Part shown: piece after piece, positions 33,724 to 41,818 of the stretch
Layout: each line of letters begins with the position of its first letter
How positions within the stretch are numbered: position 1 is the stretch's first letter
Assembly (NCBI RefSeq): GCF_003014555.1
Contig: NZ_PYGE01000013.1
Location: 1 to 64,000, forward strand
Source of the DNA: Haloactinopolyspora alba
GTDB lineage: Bacteria; Actinomycetota; Actinomycetes; Jiangellales; Jiangellaceae
DNA length: 64,000 nucleotides
Reading direction: 5' to 3'
Notes under the pieces: generated by a model
The model's input: the letters and a program-made list of their open reading frames with translations, nothing else
Told to the model about the DNA's origin: nothing
The model's database searches: none
Made by a program: the position numbers and the translations under genes

Positions 33724-34374
33724 GGAGTCCGGTACGTCAGCGTCCTCGGTTGCCGTGTAGGCAGCGGTGGTCCGCTCGGCCGCAGCGCGGGCCTCGGCGG
33801 CGTCGGCGCCCGCCGCGACACTCGCCGCGCCCCAGCGCTCGCTGCTGAGAGCGATGAACCGGTTGCTTTCCTCGCCTGTCACCCATGCCATGACTTGCTC
33901 TACGTCGACAGCCTCGCCGGTACCGAGATGCAAGGCCAGTCCGATGAGCGCCATGTCCCATCCGACCCCGACGGCGCCCGGACCGAACTGCGCCCAGCGA
34001 TCGTCGTCGACGTGGGAGATGTGTTCGAGCTCGAACCTGGTGCGGCCCTCGCCCTCCGCCGTGAGACGCAGCTCGATCCAGCTCACCTCACCGCCGTACT
34101 CCCAGGTGGCGGTGAACGCGTGCGGAGGATCGCAGCTCTCGATCGTGCCACCGGCGTTGCCCTCCAGCTGGTAACGACCATGCAGGCGAAGCTCGCCCGA
34201 CACCGGCAGGAACCAACGCGGAATCCGCTCGGGGTTGGTGCAGGCATCCCAGACGTCCTCGAGATCCGCCGCGTACGTCTGGCTGACCGTGGTGGTCCGC
34301 GCTTCACCCGCTTCGAGCACCCGGCTGCCGACCTCGCGGCGCACGGCGTTGATCTGCTCATCGACTTCGATCAT
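33721..34374 (-). CDS. SRPBCC (AHSA1-like) family protein
   Basis: A 217-residue protein with the START/AHSA1 hydrophobic-cavity fold: TVSQTYAADLEDVWDACTNPERIPRWFLPVSGELRLHGRYQLEGNAGG, then EVSWIELRLTAEGEGRTRFELEHI. It lies 3 bases after an ArsR gene. ArsR plus AHSA1-like pairs are common in actinomycetes; the SRPBCC protein probably binds a hydrophobic ligand. A C-terminal Ala-rich helix follows the fold. The biological role is unknown. Confidence 0.85.
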   Translation of the reverse strand: MIEVDEQINAVRREVGSRVLEAGEARTTTVSQTYAADLEDVWDACTNPERIPRWFLPVSGELRLHGRYQLEGNAGGTIESCDPPHAFTATWEYGGEVSWIELRLTAEGEGRTRFELEHISHVDDDRWAQFGPGAVGVGWDMALIGLALHLGTGEAVDVEQVMAWVTGEESNRFIALSSERWGAASVAAGADAAEARAAAERTTAAYTATEDADVPDS

Positions 34375-34377
34375 GAG

Positions 34378-34752
34378 TCACTCCTGTGAATCGGGGTCCT
34401 GCTCGTCCTGTTCACGCAAGCGGCGTTCGCGCTTGCCCCGCGCGAGCTCGGTCGCGAGAGCCTCGAGCGGCGGTGTCCAGAACTGCCGGAACCGCTCCAG
34501 CCACTCGTCGACGTCGCGCAACGGATCGGCGTTCACGGCGTAGAGCCGTCGCGCACCGTCCGGGCGCATTGTCGTGAAACCCGCCTCACGCAGCACCTTG
34601 AGGTGCTGCGACACGGCCGGCTGCGAGATGCCGAACTCACGCTGGACGACGGCGTTCACCTCGCCGGCGGACTGCTCGCCATCGGCGAGCAGCTCGAGGA
34701 TCCGGCGCCGGACCGGGTCCCCGAGAACGTCGAACGCGTGCATGGGAGCCAT
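34378..34752 (-). CDS. ArsR-family winged-helix repressor
   Basis: About 124 residues: FDVLGDPVRRRILELLADGEQ, recognition helix ISQPAVSQHLKVLREAGF, wing MRPDGARRLYAV. No CxC metal site is seen, so it is unlikely to be a metal sensor. ATG 34752 is preferred (ATG 34743 and GTG 34767 are possible). The sequence just upstream is unusually AT-rich, with a CTTATATAAG palindrome, and there is no ribosome site, so the transcript may be nearly leaderless. It controls the SRPBCC gene that follows. Confidence 0.85.
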   Translation of the reverse strand: MAPMHAFDVLGDPVRRRILELLADGEQSAGEVNAVVQREFGISQPAVSQHLKVLREAGFTTMRPDGARRLYAVNADPLRDVDEWLERFRQFWTPPLEALATELARGKRERRLREQDEQDPDSQE

Positions 34753-34766
34753 TTTAAAAGGCAGCA

Positions 34767-34776
34767 CTTATATAAG
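34767..34776. promoter_or_regulatory. AT-rich palindrome at the arsR promoter
   Basis: CTTATATAAG, a perfect palindrome, lies 15 bases upstream of the ArsR start, and TTTTAAAA lies between them at 34752-34759. In a ~70% GC region such an AT-rich stretch is likely the -10 region or the operator of the autoregulated repressor. Confidence 0.45.
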
Positions 34777-34939
34777 GCCAGTCTGAACAATGGCGTGCCT
34801 CGTCGGAGCGTTCCACATGCCTGGGACGATTCAGGCGCGACAGTGCGCTCCGGCGTGCCAGGTGCACCCCGGCGTGCCACGTCAGCGCCGGTCACCGACA
34901 CTGGAGACCGACCCCCGGCAACGAGAGGACCCGCGAACG

Positions 34940-35428
34940 ATGAGCGAGCCGTCCAGTGCGTCGCAGCTCGGCCCTATGGTCGCCGTCGGCCGGGTGCGCA
35001 ACCATCGCACCGACCCGGGCGACAGCGACGGCTGGGGCGACGTCGTCAGCCGCATCGTCCTGGACGAGCGCTTCGGTGACCACGCGCTCACGGGGCTCGA
35101 GGAGTTCTCCCACGTCCTCGTGCTGTACCAGCTCGACCAGCTGGACGAGCGCGCCGACTACACCGGCGTGCGCCGACCGCGCGGGCGCGACGACCTGCCT
35201 GCGGTCGGCCTGTTCGCCGACCGCGGGCCGCGCCGCCCGAACCGGATCGGCGTGACCGCGTGCCCGATCGTCAGGGTCGGCGCCACCGACCTCGAGGTCC
35301 GCGGTCTCGACGCCGTCGACGGCACGCCCGTGCTCGACCTCAAGCCGGTGATGCACGAGTTCGAACCGAGCGACGTCCGCCAACCCGCATGGGTCGCGCA
35401 GCTGATGAGCGAGTACTTCGAGCGCTGA
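34940..35428 (+). CDS. trmO: TrmO-like tRNA m6t6A methyltransferase
   Basis: A 162-residue TsaA/TrmO beta-barrel protein, which methylates N6 of threonylcarbamoyladenosine-37 in tRNA-Thr in E. coli. It has the family segments IVLDERFGDHALTGLEEFSHVLVLYQLDQ, GLFADRGPRRPNRIGVTACPIVRV and DGTPVLDLKPV. It is shorter than E. coli TrmO (235) because it lacks the C-terminal domain. GAGAGGA precedes ATG 34940. The specific methylation target here is inferred from family. Confidence 0.8.
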   Translation: MSEPSSASQLGPMVAVGRVRNHRTDPGDSDGWGDVVSRIVLDERFGDHALTGLEEFSHVLVLYQLDQLDERADYTGVRRPRGRDDLPAVGLFADRGPRRPNRIGVTACPIVRVGATDLEVRGLDAVDGTPVLDLKPVMHEFEPSDVRQPAWVAQLMSEYFER

Positions 35429-35565
35429 TCACTCGCCCACGGCATCGCCGACGCCGAGCGGATCGCGGCTCACCGGCACGGTGCGCGGATGCCGTGTCAC
35501 AGCCACTCACCTCGCACGACTTTCACCGGTGTGTGCACGAGTGAGCCGTCGACGGCTGGTGACGC

Positions 35566-36717
35566 ATGACAGCCGGTGACGACGGCGGCGGCCGCGTCCA
35601 GTACGCCGTGCACGGGCTCCTGTCCGCGTGGCGCGAGCACGACCAACGCTGCACCGAGGTGCTGGACGGGACGCGCCGCGAAGCGGAGAACCTCGCCCGC
35701 ATGCTCGACGGCATCGATGGACTCGCCGGTGTCGATGGACTCGACAGTCTCGGTGAACAGGTCGCAGGGATCATGAAGACCGGCACCGCCCAGGCCGAAC
35801 ACGAACTACGCCGGGCCGGCGAGAGCTACGCCACCGAGACCCGCGCACTGCTCGCGCTGCTCACCGGCGACCCCGGCCTGACCACCGCCGCATTCACACT
35901 CCCCGACCCCGGATCCGGCATCGCCGGTATCGTCGCCACCTTCACCACCGACACGTCCCGCCGCTACGTCGGCCACCTGCTCGGCGACCACGACGCCAGC
36001 AGCACCCAGCCCGCCGACGCCGCCGGCACCGCTGCGACCACGGGGACGGCCGCGTCGCCAGCACACGTCGACACGTTCACCGCCATGTTCCCGGACCACC
36101 TCCGGCCCACGATCACGGCGATGATCACCCATCCGCGCAGCCACGCCATCCAGGCACACGGACCCGACGTCACCGACGACGCGCTCCAAGCCCGCCTCAC
36201 CTGGCGCAAAGACCCCGTCGGGCGCGACAACCACGCCCACCGCTGGACCCTGCACGACGACGGCACCGTCACCACCAACCACGGCGTCGGCGCCACCGCA
36301 GGGCGCTTCAACTCGATCGAAGCACTCGCCAATCCGTTACAGGCCGTCGTCCACGCATGCGGCAACACCACCGACGGCCTCGACACCTACCTGAACGCCA
36401 ACTCCAAGGGCAAGATCGCCCGCATCTACGTTCCCGCCACGCTCGCCGGCCTCGAACCCGGCGACACCGCCGCCTTCCGCGGCGCCGGAGCGAAGACAGC
36501 GAAGATGGCCGACGATTGGCAGAAGGGCCGGACATACGCGATGCACAATGGCGCCGACCCGATGCCGATCGTCCCCACCAACCCGACCGTCGACGGAGCC
36601 GATCCCGGAGCAGCCATGATCTTCCGCAAGGCCGGTGACCGCTGGATCATGACCACGTGCTACCCAGTGGCACAGCAACCCCAGGACTTCACACGCTTGC
36701 GAGGATCGACCTCATGA
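35566..36717 (+). CDS. Putative secreted toxin-like protein with helical N-terminus
   Basis: A 383-residue protein that I do not recognise. Residues ~1-110 are helical and WXG/LXG-like in character (HGLLSAWREHDQRCTEVLDG, AGIMKTGTAQAEHELRRAGE). A Thr/Ala linker follows at ~145-170. Residues ~170-383 form a distinct domain with HAIQAHGPDVTDDALQARL, NHAHRWTLHDDGTVTTNHG, GRFNSIEAL and a C-terminal RKAGDRWIMTT. Its stop overlaps the next start by ATGA. Layout and coupling suggest a polymorphic toxin and immunity pair; no signal peptide is present, which would fit type VII export. Confidence 0.5.
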   Translation: MTAGDDGGGRVQYAVHGLLSAWREHDQRCTEVLDGTRREAENLARMLDGIDGLAGVDGLDSLGEQVAGIMKTGTAQAEHELRRAGESYATETRALLALLTGDPGLTTAAFTLPDPGSGIAGIVATFTTDTSRRYVGHLLGDHDASSTQPADAAGTAATTGTAASPAHVDTFTAMFPDHLRPTITAMITHPRSHAIQAHGPDVTDDALQARLTWRKDPVGRDNHAHRWTLHDDGTVTTNHGVGATAGRFNSIEALANPLQAVVHACGNTTDGLDTYLNANSKGKIARIYVPATLAGLEPGDTAAFRGAGAKTAKMADDWQKGRTYAMHNGADPMPIVPTNPTVDGADPGAAMIFRKAGDRWIMTTCYPVAQQPQDFTRLRGSTS

Positions 36718-37259
36718 CGCCGCGAACAGAGAACCTTCGGCTCTGGGTCGGTAACTGGTTCGACGACCAGGGCGATCCCGAGACCTACGTCGAGGGCTGT
36801 GACACAGCGCCCGAGTGGTTGGCCGACGACACCGACGACTTTCGAAGCTTCCGCGACGAACTCGCCGCGCACATCCGCGACTCCTCGCACAAGCCACTCG
36901 CCGGCAACGAGCCACAGTGGATCAACGACGAATGGCTGCGCAACCTGCACTACGACCTCTTCGGCCCGGAACCACCACCCGGCGACGCCTACCCCGTCGC
37001 ACCCGAACGCTGGGGCCGAGCCCGCTGGACCCCCTACCTGCTCCACAACGTCGGCCGCTCCGACGAAACGAGCGGCGAAGGCGCCCCCGCCTGGCTACGG
37101 GCTCGCGGTCTCACCTACGCCGACATCGACTCCGCACCCGACTCCGAACACTTCCGCCCCGAACCCGACGGGTACCAGGAACGGCTCGAACGGCTCACCC
37201 GCGAAGGCGCCCGACCCGCCCACCCCGACGAACCCTGGTACGACCAGCACGCAACCTGA
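36714..37259 (+). CDS. Putative immunity protein paired with the preceding gene
   Basis: A 181-residue acidic, soluble protein of no recognised family. It is rich in Trp, Asp, Glu and Pro (LRLWVGNWFDDQGDPETYVEG, EWLRNLHYDLFGPEPPPGDAYPV, HPDEPWYDQ). The first ATG overlaps the preceding stop as ATGA, and there is no separate promoter. A small, acidic, coupled downstream protein is what immunity genes usually look like; that is the only basis for the call. Confidence 0.45.
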   Translation: MTPRTENLRLWVGNWFDDQGDPETYVEGCDTAPEWLADDTDDFRSFRDELAAHIRDSSHKPLAGNEPQWINDEWLRNLHYDLFGPEPPPGDAYPVAPERWGRARWTPYLLHNVGRSDETSGEGAPAWLRARGLTYADIDSAPDSEHFRPEPDGYQERLERLTREGARPAHPDEPWYDQHAT

Positions 37260-37275
37260 GGCGCTCCGACACCGA

Positions 37276-37328
37276 GGAAGCTTGGTGTCGCTGGGGCGAC
37301 CATGTGGAAGCTCGGTGTCGCAGGGACG
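37276..37328. repeat. Tandem 30-bp-spaced repeat
   Basis: GGAAGCTTGGTGTCGCTGGG at 37276 and GGAAGCTCGGTGTCGCAGGG at 37306 are nearly identical, spaced by 30 bases, and a weaker third unit may follow. The first also forms a small inverted repeat with GACACCGAG just upstream. It lies in the 272-base gap after the immunity-like gene, in which I see no gene. Confidence 0.5.
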
Positions 37329-37531
37329 TCCCGAGGAATTTTGCACGGAGGCGAAGTCGTACTCAGGATCGTCCGCCTCGGCGTGAAGATCCTCGCAGCA
37401 GCGACCATCCCGCTCCTCACCGGGCTCTCGTCCCTGAACCACCTCTTCTGAGCTCAGGTAACCAGCGGAGTCGCACGGGACAACCGATCGGCCCTCGTCC
37501 ACGGACGGGGGCCGTCGTCCGCAGGGCCGCG

Positions 37532-38446
37532 TCAGCGGTAGCCGGTCGCGTCCGCCGGGCCGTCGACGTCCTGGACCTCGACGATGTAGCGCCACGCGTC
37601 CGGCCGGCTGCCGTCCAGGTCGGTGAAGCCATACTCGCGTGCCAGCCCGCCGCTGGACAACGACTGCCCGTTCCACCTCGACGCATCCGGGTCCGTCGCC
37701 AGCGCGACGACCGCCCGTCCGACGAACCGCGGCGTCTCCGAGATGCCGAAGTGCGGCACGGCGTCGAGCGCGTCGCGCCAGTTGTCCTCGCGCACGCCGA
37801 AGTGCTCGAGCATCATCTCCGAGCGCAGCCACCCGGGCGTCAGCGCGACCGCCGTCGCGCCGCGCGGGCCGACCTCGTGGCCCAGCCCGAACGCCATCCG
37901 CAGCACGGCGGACTTGACCAGGTCGTAGAAGAACGACACCCGGTAGGTGCCGGCGTTGTACTCCGCGGTGCCGTCGGTCATCTCGACGACGAGTCCGCCC
38001 GGCTGCCGTAGCAGCAACGGCAGCGCGTGATGGCTCGTGATCGCGTGCGTGTCCACGCCGAGCCGCAGCAGCCGCAGCCCCGCGTCCAGGTCGTGCTCCC
38101 AGACGGGCGCGTCCCACGCGAACAGGTTCTCGCCGCCCCAGATGTCGTTGACCAGCACGTCCAAGCGTCCGTGCTCCCGGTCGATGCGGTCGACCAGGCT
38201 GCGGACCTCGTCGCCGACCAGATGATCCGTGGGCACCGCGACGCCGCGGCCGCCTGCGGCGGTGACCAGGTCCGCCGTGTCCTCGATGGTCTCCGGGCGG
38301 TCGTACTCCGAGCGCCGCTCACGGGTGCTGCGACCGCTGACGTAAACGGTCGCGCCGGCTGCCCCCAGCTCCACCGCGATGCCGCGTCCCGCACCTCTGG
38401 TCGCCCCGGCGACCAGAGCCACCGCGCCGTCGAGCGTTCCAGCCAT
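37532..38446 (-). CDS. Short-chain dehydrogenase/reductase
   Basis: A 304-residue SDR. Cofactor motif AGATRGAGRGIA at ~14-25 and YVSGRSTRERRS, where the basic residues suggest NADP(H). DVLVNDIWGGE is in place of NNAG, and the catalytic YxxxK is present as YDLVK. Proteins like this are annotated as SDR family oxidoreductases in many actinomycetes without a known substrate. GGGGAGGA lies 5 bases before ATG 38446. Confidence 0.85.
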   Translation of the reverse strand: MAGTLDGAVALVAGATRGAGRGIAVELGAAGATVYVSGRSTRERRSEYDRPETIEDTADLVTAAGGRGVAVPTDHLVGDEVRSLVDRIDREHGRLDVLVNDIWGGENLFAWDAPVWEHDLDAGLRLLRLGVDTHAITSHHALPLLLRQPGGLVVEMTDGTAEYNAGTYRVSFFYDLVKSAVLRMAFGLGHEVGPRGATAVALTPGWLRSEMMLEHFGVREDNWRDALDAVPHFGISETPRFVGRAVVALATDPDASRWNGQSLSSGGLAREYGFTDLDGSRPDAWRYIVEVQDVDGPADATGYR

Positions 38447-38670
38447 TCGTGTCCTCCCCGACAGGTCGTCACCCGCACGGTCACGCGGGCTCCACGATGG
38501 TGACGCACCGATCCTGACACCAGCTGTCATCAATCCGGCCGCCTTCCGCCGGACGCCACAGCGGCGGATCATCACCACGCAGGACGCCGAACCACGACCG
38601 TGGGAGGACGACCGTCGCCGGTGGAGATCGTTACGGTCGTCGGAACGCTCCCGACCTCGCCGAGGACCGC

Positions 38671-40410
38671 ATGGACGTCCGCAGCACCATCCGGAACACG
38701 CTCGCCCTGGCTGCGGCCGGGCTCACGCTCACCACCGCCGGCCTCGCCGCCGCGCCCGGCATGCCCGCCGCCGCGACACCGGCGTCCGACGCACCCGCAC
38801 GACCGGCCGCTCAGGTACAGGCCCCGGTGCCGGAGCTGAACTGGAAGCCGTGCGAAGAAGGGCTGGAAGCGTTCCTGTGCACGACGGCCGAGGTTCCCAC
38901 CGACTACGACCGTCCGGACGGCCCGACCACCACGATCGCGCTGACGAAGCTGCCCGCCACCGACCCGGACGCACGCATCGGCACGTTGTTCACGAACCCG
39001 GGCGGACCTGGCGGGTCGGGCGTCGATTTCGTCCACACCCGCGGCCGGACCGCCTACACCGACGACGTCCGCGCCCACTTCGACATCCTCGGTTTCGATC
39101 CCCGGGCGGTGCACCGCTCCGATCCCGCGACCTGCTACCGGACACCTGAGCAGGAGCAGCGTGAGCTGGCACGACACCCCGCGTTCCCGGTCACCGCCGA
39201 GGAGGAGAACGACTACCTCGGGTTGAACGCACGGCTCGGAGCCGACTGCCGCCGCACCTCTCCCGAGCGGTTCGCGCACTCGTCGACGGCCAACGTGGCG
39301 CGCGACATGGACCTGCTGCGCCAAGCGGTCGGCGACGAGAAGCTCACCTACATGGGGTACTCCTACGGCACCCTGCTCGGCGCGACGTACGCACGGCTGT
39401 TCCCCGGCCGGGTCCGCGCACTCGCCCTGGACGGCACCGTCGTCCCGGAGGACTACACCGGCCGCCCGGGCGAGGAGACCTCGTCCGTCGGCGCGCGGAT
39501 GCGTCAGGGCCACGGAGCCGCCGAAACGTTCGACGAGTTTCTTCGGCTCTGTGCCGAGGCCGGCCCACGACGCTGCGCGCTGGCAGCGTTGGGTGAGCCG
39601 CGAACGGTGGTCGAGCGGACCTTCGACCGGCTGAAGGACGAGTCCGTGCGTATCGTCACGCCGAACGGCACCGAGCTCGTCGTCGACTACCCGACGGCCG
39701 TCGCACTGACATTCAGCGGCCTGTACGACCCCGCCGCCTGGACCGGACTTGCCGGCCTGCTCGCACAGTTGGCCACCGCGGAACCTCAGATGACCGGTGC
39801 GGCTGCCGCGCTGGTGGAGCAGGTCGTGCCGCAACGTGACCGGCCTCCCCGGCGCGGGGCCGACTACGCGTCCGTCGGCGGCTCGCTGGCCTCGTTGTGC
39901 GTCGACGGTGGCACCACCGGCGAGCCGTTCGCGTACCCGGAGATGGTCGACGACGTCGCCGCCGACGCTGCGCACTTCGGCCGGTACCGGGCGTGGGTCG
40001 GCGTGCAGTGCGAGTTCCTGCGCGTGACCGACGAGGACGCCTACGTCGGCCCGTGGGACCAGCAGGTCGACGAGCCGGTGCTGGTCATCGGCACCCGGTA
40101 CGACCCCGCCACGCCGTACGACGGCACCAGCCGGTACGCGGCGCACTTCCCGGATGCGCGGACGATGACGGTCGAGGGGTACGGGCACACCGTCCTGGGC
40201 AAGAGCCGCTGCGCGGACCGGGTGATCAGCAACTACCTGGTCCGGCTGGACGCGCCCGCCGACGGCTCTACCTGCGGCCAGGACGTGCCACCGTTCCAGG
40301 CTCCCGGCGCCCGCGCGCGGCGACCGCTGACCGTTCCGCCCCTGCCGCCCTTGATCATCAACGGTATGCCACAACATGGTGTGGTCTTATTTCACACGCC
40401 TAGTAGCTGA
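38671..40410 (+). CDS. Secreted alpha/beta-hydrolase peptidase (TAP/SlpD type), 3' end rewritten by an insertion
   Basis: A 579-residue exported serine peptidase. A signal peptide (TLALAAAGLTLTTAGLAAAPG) is followed by TLFTNPGGPGGSG (oxyanion region), the nucleophile elbow MGYSYGTLLGATYA, a late Asp (GTRYDPATP) and His (VEGYGHTVLG). This is the tripeptidyl aminopeptidase-like family. The family body ends near CGQDVPPF; the following tail crosses the left junction of the integrated element, so the last 8 residues come from the element. Without it the frame would end GMPQHGVGNR. The enzyme itself is probably intact. Confidence 0.85.
   Translation: MDVRSTIRNTLALAAAGLTLTTAGLAAAPGMPAAATPASDAPARPAAQVQAPVPELNWKPCEEGLEAFLCTTAEVPTDYDRPDGPTTTIALTKLPATDPDARIGTLFTNPGGPGGSGVDFVHTRGRTAYTDDVRAHFDILGFDPRAVHRSDPATCYRTPEQEQRELARHPAFPVTAEEENDYLGLNARLGADCRRTSPERFAHSSTANVARDMDLLRQAVGDEKLTYMGYSYGTLLGATYARLFPGRVRALALDGTVVPEDYTGRPGEETSSVGARMRQGHGAAETFDEFLRLCAEAGPRRCALAALGEPRTVVERTFDRLKDESVRIVTPNGTELVVDYPTAVALTFSGLYDPAAWTGLAGLLAQLATAEPQMTGAAAALVEQVVPQRDRPPRRGADYASVGGSLASLCVDGGTTGEPFAYPEMVDDVAADAAHFGRYRAWVGVQCEFLRVTDEDAYVGPWDQQVDEPVLVIGTRYDPATPYDGTSRYAAHFPDARTMTVEGYGHTVLGKSRCADRVISNYLVRLDAPADGSTCGQDVPPFQAPGARARRPLTVPPLPPLIINGMPQHGVVLFHTPSS
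40348..40384. other. Left attachment site (attL) of the integrated element
   Basis: CCCTTGATCATCAACG (40348-40363) is the left arm of the split host hairpin, and ATGGTGTGG (40376-40384) is the sequence shared with the right end. It lies inside the 3' end of the peptidase gene. The exact crossover inside the shared 9 bases cannot be fixed. Confidence 0.7.
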
Positions 40411-40430
40411 CCTGCAAAAACACGACCCAC

Positions 40431-40458
40431 GGCCCGCCACTTGTCCCGGTGGCGGGCC
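40431..40458. terminator. Hairpin near the left end of the element
   Basis: GGCCCGCCAC pairs with GTGGCGGGCC around 8 bases. It follows the regulator gene (minus strand) and the peptidase stop (plus strand), so it may terminate both. Nearly the same hairpin sequence recurs at 41745-41775. Confidence 0.65.
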
Positions 40459-40470
40459 TCTTCATGCGCT

Positions 40471-40641
40471 CTACTCCCCGTCGTCGCGCGGAGCCTCCAC
40501 GGCCTGGCGATAGTGCTCAAGCGCCGTCATCAACAAACCGGAAATGGGCATGCGGTGTTGCTTGGCGTGCGCCATGGCCCAATCCCAGAGCGGCACGTCT
40601 TCCTCGCGGACGTAAATCGTCTTCTGCGGCACCTTAGGCAT
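40471..40641 (-). CDS. Ribbon-helix-helix-like small regulator
   Basis: A 56-residue protein, starting MPKVPQKTIYVREED and continuing with a helix-turn-helix-like stretch (MPISGLLMTALEHYRQAV). The basic strand followed by two helices is what ribbon-helix-helix DNA-binding proteins show, and it is commonly seen in small actinomycete plasmids and phages. It lies divergent to the small-gene unit at 40768. No ribosome site is visible: a TATAGT box lies 6 to 11 bases before the ATG, so the mRNA may be leaderless. Function inferred. Confidence 0.6.
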   Translation of the reverse strand: MPKVPQKTIYVREEDVPLWDWAMAHAKQHRMPISGLLMTALEHYRQAVEAPRDDGE

Positions 40642-40767
40642 ACTGTCACTATACCTTTACCTAAGTAGATATAAGTAGTACGTTGATCAGCACACATAAG
40701 ACGGTCCCGCCAGCCGACGTGACCGGCTGACGGGACCTCGACAGAGACCTAGCGAGGAGGTTCTGCC
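40642..40767. promoter_or_regulatory. Divergent control region of the left part of the element
   Basis: AT-rich sequence with two TAAGTAG-like units spaced about 11 bases (around 40661-40678), a plausible site for the ribbon-helix-helix protein. A hairpin at 40703-40737 (GGTCCCGCCAGCC with GGCTGACGGGACC, one mismatch) lies ahead of the ribosome site AGGAGG of the plus-strand unit. Confidence 0.45.
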
Positions 40768-40947
40768 GTGCCCACCAACGTACCGACACCTGCCCCTGAC
40801 AGCCCGCCAGACAGGCCCACAACGGCAGTCGCCATTGAAGCCGCCTTCCAAGCTCTGGACGACGCATCGGACGCGCTGGTGGAGCTTCGCCGGAATCTGC
40901 GCGTCGTACGTGACCTCGTGACCGCTCAGGGTGGTGATGAGTCGTGA
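40768..40947 (+). CDS. Small helical protein, unknown
   Basis: A 59-residue protein from GTG 40768, preceded by GAGGAGG at about 7 bases. A Pro-rich N-terminus (MPTNVPTPAPDSPPDRP) is followed by one amphipathic helix (AIEAAFQALDDASDALVELR). It resembles the short open frames common in actinomycete plasmids. Its stop overlaps the next start as GTGA. No function can be assigned. Confidence 0.55.
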   Translation: MPTNVPTPAPDSPPDRPTTAVAIEAAFQALDDASDALVELRRNLRVVRDLVTAQGGDES

Positions 40948-41108
40948 CGCGCTCGGACGCGCTTGCCCTGCTTGTTGGGCTGCTGCTCGCCATGGCCGTG
41001 ATCGTGGTTGTCGGCGTCGTCACCGACACCGGCCAGCCAGCGGAGGACGATCCCGCTTGGGACTGCCGCATCCACGGCAACGAGGTCTGCGGCGGGGGTG
41101 GTCGGTGA
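40944..41108 (+). CDS. Single-span small membrane protein
   Basis: A 54-residue protein from GTG 40944, overlapping the preceding stop by 4 bases. One transmembrane segment (ALALLVGLLLAMAVIVVVGV) is followed by an outward tail with two Cys (WDCRIHGNEVC), which could form a disulfide. Its stop overlaps the next start as TGATG. The tight coupling supports a real gene. It could be a membrane anchor or a superinfection-type protein, but this is unknown. Confidence 0.55.
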   Translation: MTRSDALALLVGLLLAMAVIVVVGVVTDTGQPAEDDPAWDCRIHGNEVCGGGGR

Positions 41109-41368
41109 TGATCCTCGCCGTTGTCCTCCGTGCCACCGTCGATGTTCCGGCGCATTGCTGGATCATCGAGGCTGAGCAAGAACCGGCCACGCTGCCCGAC
41201 ATCGCCAAGCGGACCGATCACACCGTGCTCGCCGTGCGGCCGGTGGCTGACGTTGATGCCGCCGACGCTGCCCTAGCCGTGGCTGGCCTCATGCGCACCG
41301 CCGAATGGCGCAATCTTGCCGACGGTGCCGACATCGCACCGATTACCGCTATGTCTGGGGTGAATTAA
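41108..41368 (+). CDS. Small protein, unknown
   Basis: An 86-residue protein from ATG 41108 (TGATG overlap with the preceding gene): MILAVVLRATVDVPAHCWII, then RTDHTVLAVRPVADVDAADA. It looks like a compact alpha-beta fold with no signal or membrane segment. Proteins of this kind occur in small actinomycete elements. The next gene begins 5 bases after its stop. Confidence 0.5.
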   Translation: MILAVVLRATVDVPAHCWIIEAEQEPATLPDIAKRTDHTVLAVRPVADVDAADAALAVAGLMRTAEWRNLADGADIAPITAMSGVN

Positions 41369-41372
41369 CCCA

Positions 41373-41702
41373 ATGTCGACGTATCAAGCCAGGCGACACC
41401 GGCCAGACGGCAAGTGCCCGAACTGGTGTGACGAAATCCCGAATCACATCGGCCCGCATTACAACTTCATTGGCAACATTGTTCTCACGAACCGGAAGCC
41501 CGATCCGATAGGCGGAATTCGCGGCGCGTCTGCATGGTTGCTCAATGTCAATTTGACCAGCGAAACCAGCTAGCCGGGTTTGCAACTCACCCTCGACTCG
41601 AAAGACGAACCGAAATTCTTCATCTCGGCATCGTTGACGTGGAGTGAGGCCAAAGAACTCGGGGAAATGCTGCTCAAGGCGGTTAAGAGGTACAGCAAAT
41701 GA
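41373..41702 (+). pseudogene. DUF6907-like protein interrupted by an in-frame TAG
   Basis: The frame from ATG 41373 reads MSTYQARRHRPDGKCPNWCD with the CPxWC...H start typical of DUF6907-like proteins. TAG at 41571-41573 stops it after 66 residues. Without changing frame it continues for 42 more codons with a good family-like C-terminus (LQLTLDSKDEPKFFISASL, SEAKELGEMLLKAVKRYS) to TGA at 41702. So a single amber codon splits one gene of ~109 codons. Decay, a sequencing error or readthrough are possible. Confidence 0.65.
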
Positions 41703-41744
41703 CGACACGTTCTAGGTTCGGCTAGCTGAGCCAGGCCACACCGA

Positions 41745-41775
41745 ACGGCCCGCCACTTGCCCGGTGGCGGGCCGT
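41745..41775 (+). terminator. Terminator of the plus-strand small-gene unit
   Basis: ACGGCCCGCCAC pairs perfectly with GTGGCGGGCCGT around 7 bases, 42 bases after the end of the DUF6907-like frame. It matches the hairpin at 40431-40458 in sequence. Confidence 0.8.
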
Positions 41776-41818
41776 TTCACGTTGTGCGGCCCTGTGCGCC
41801 TTGCTGACGGCATGACAG

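Noticed and set aside
35550-35580. Third copy of the 76-bp dispersed repeat
   Set aside because: Only GGTGACGCATG (11 bases) is shared; the rest does not align.
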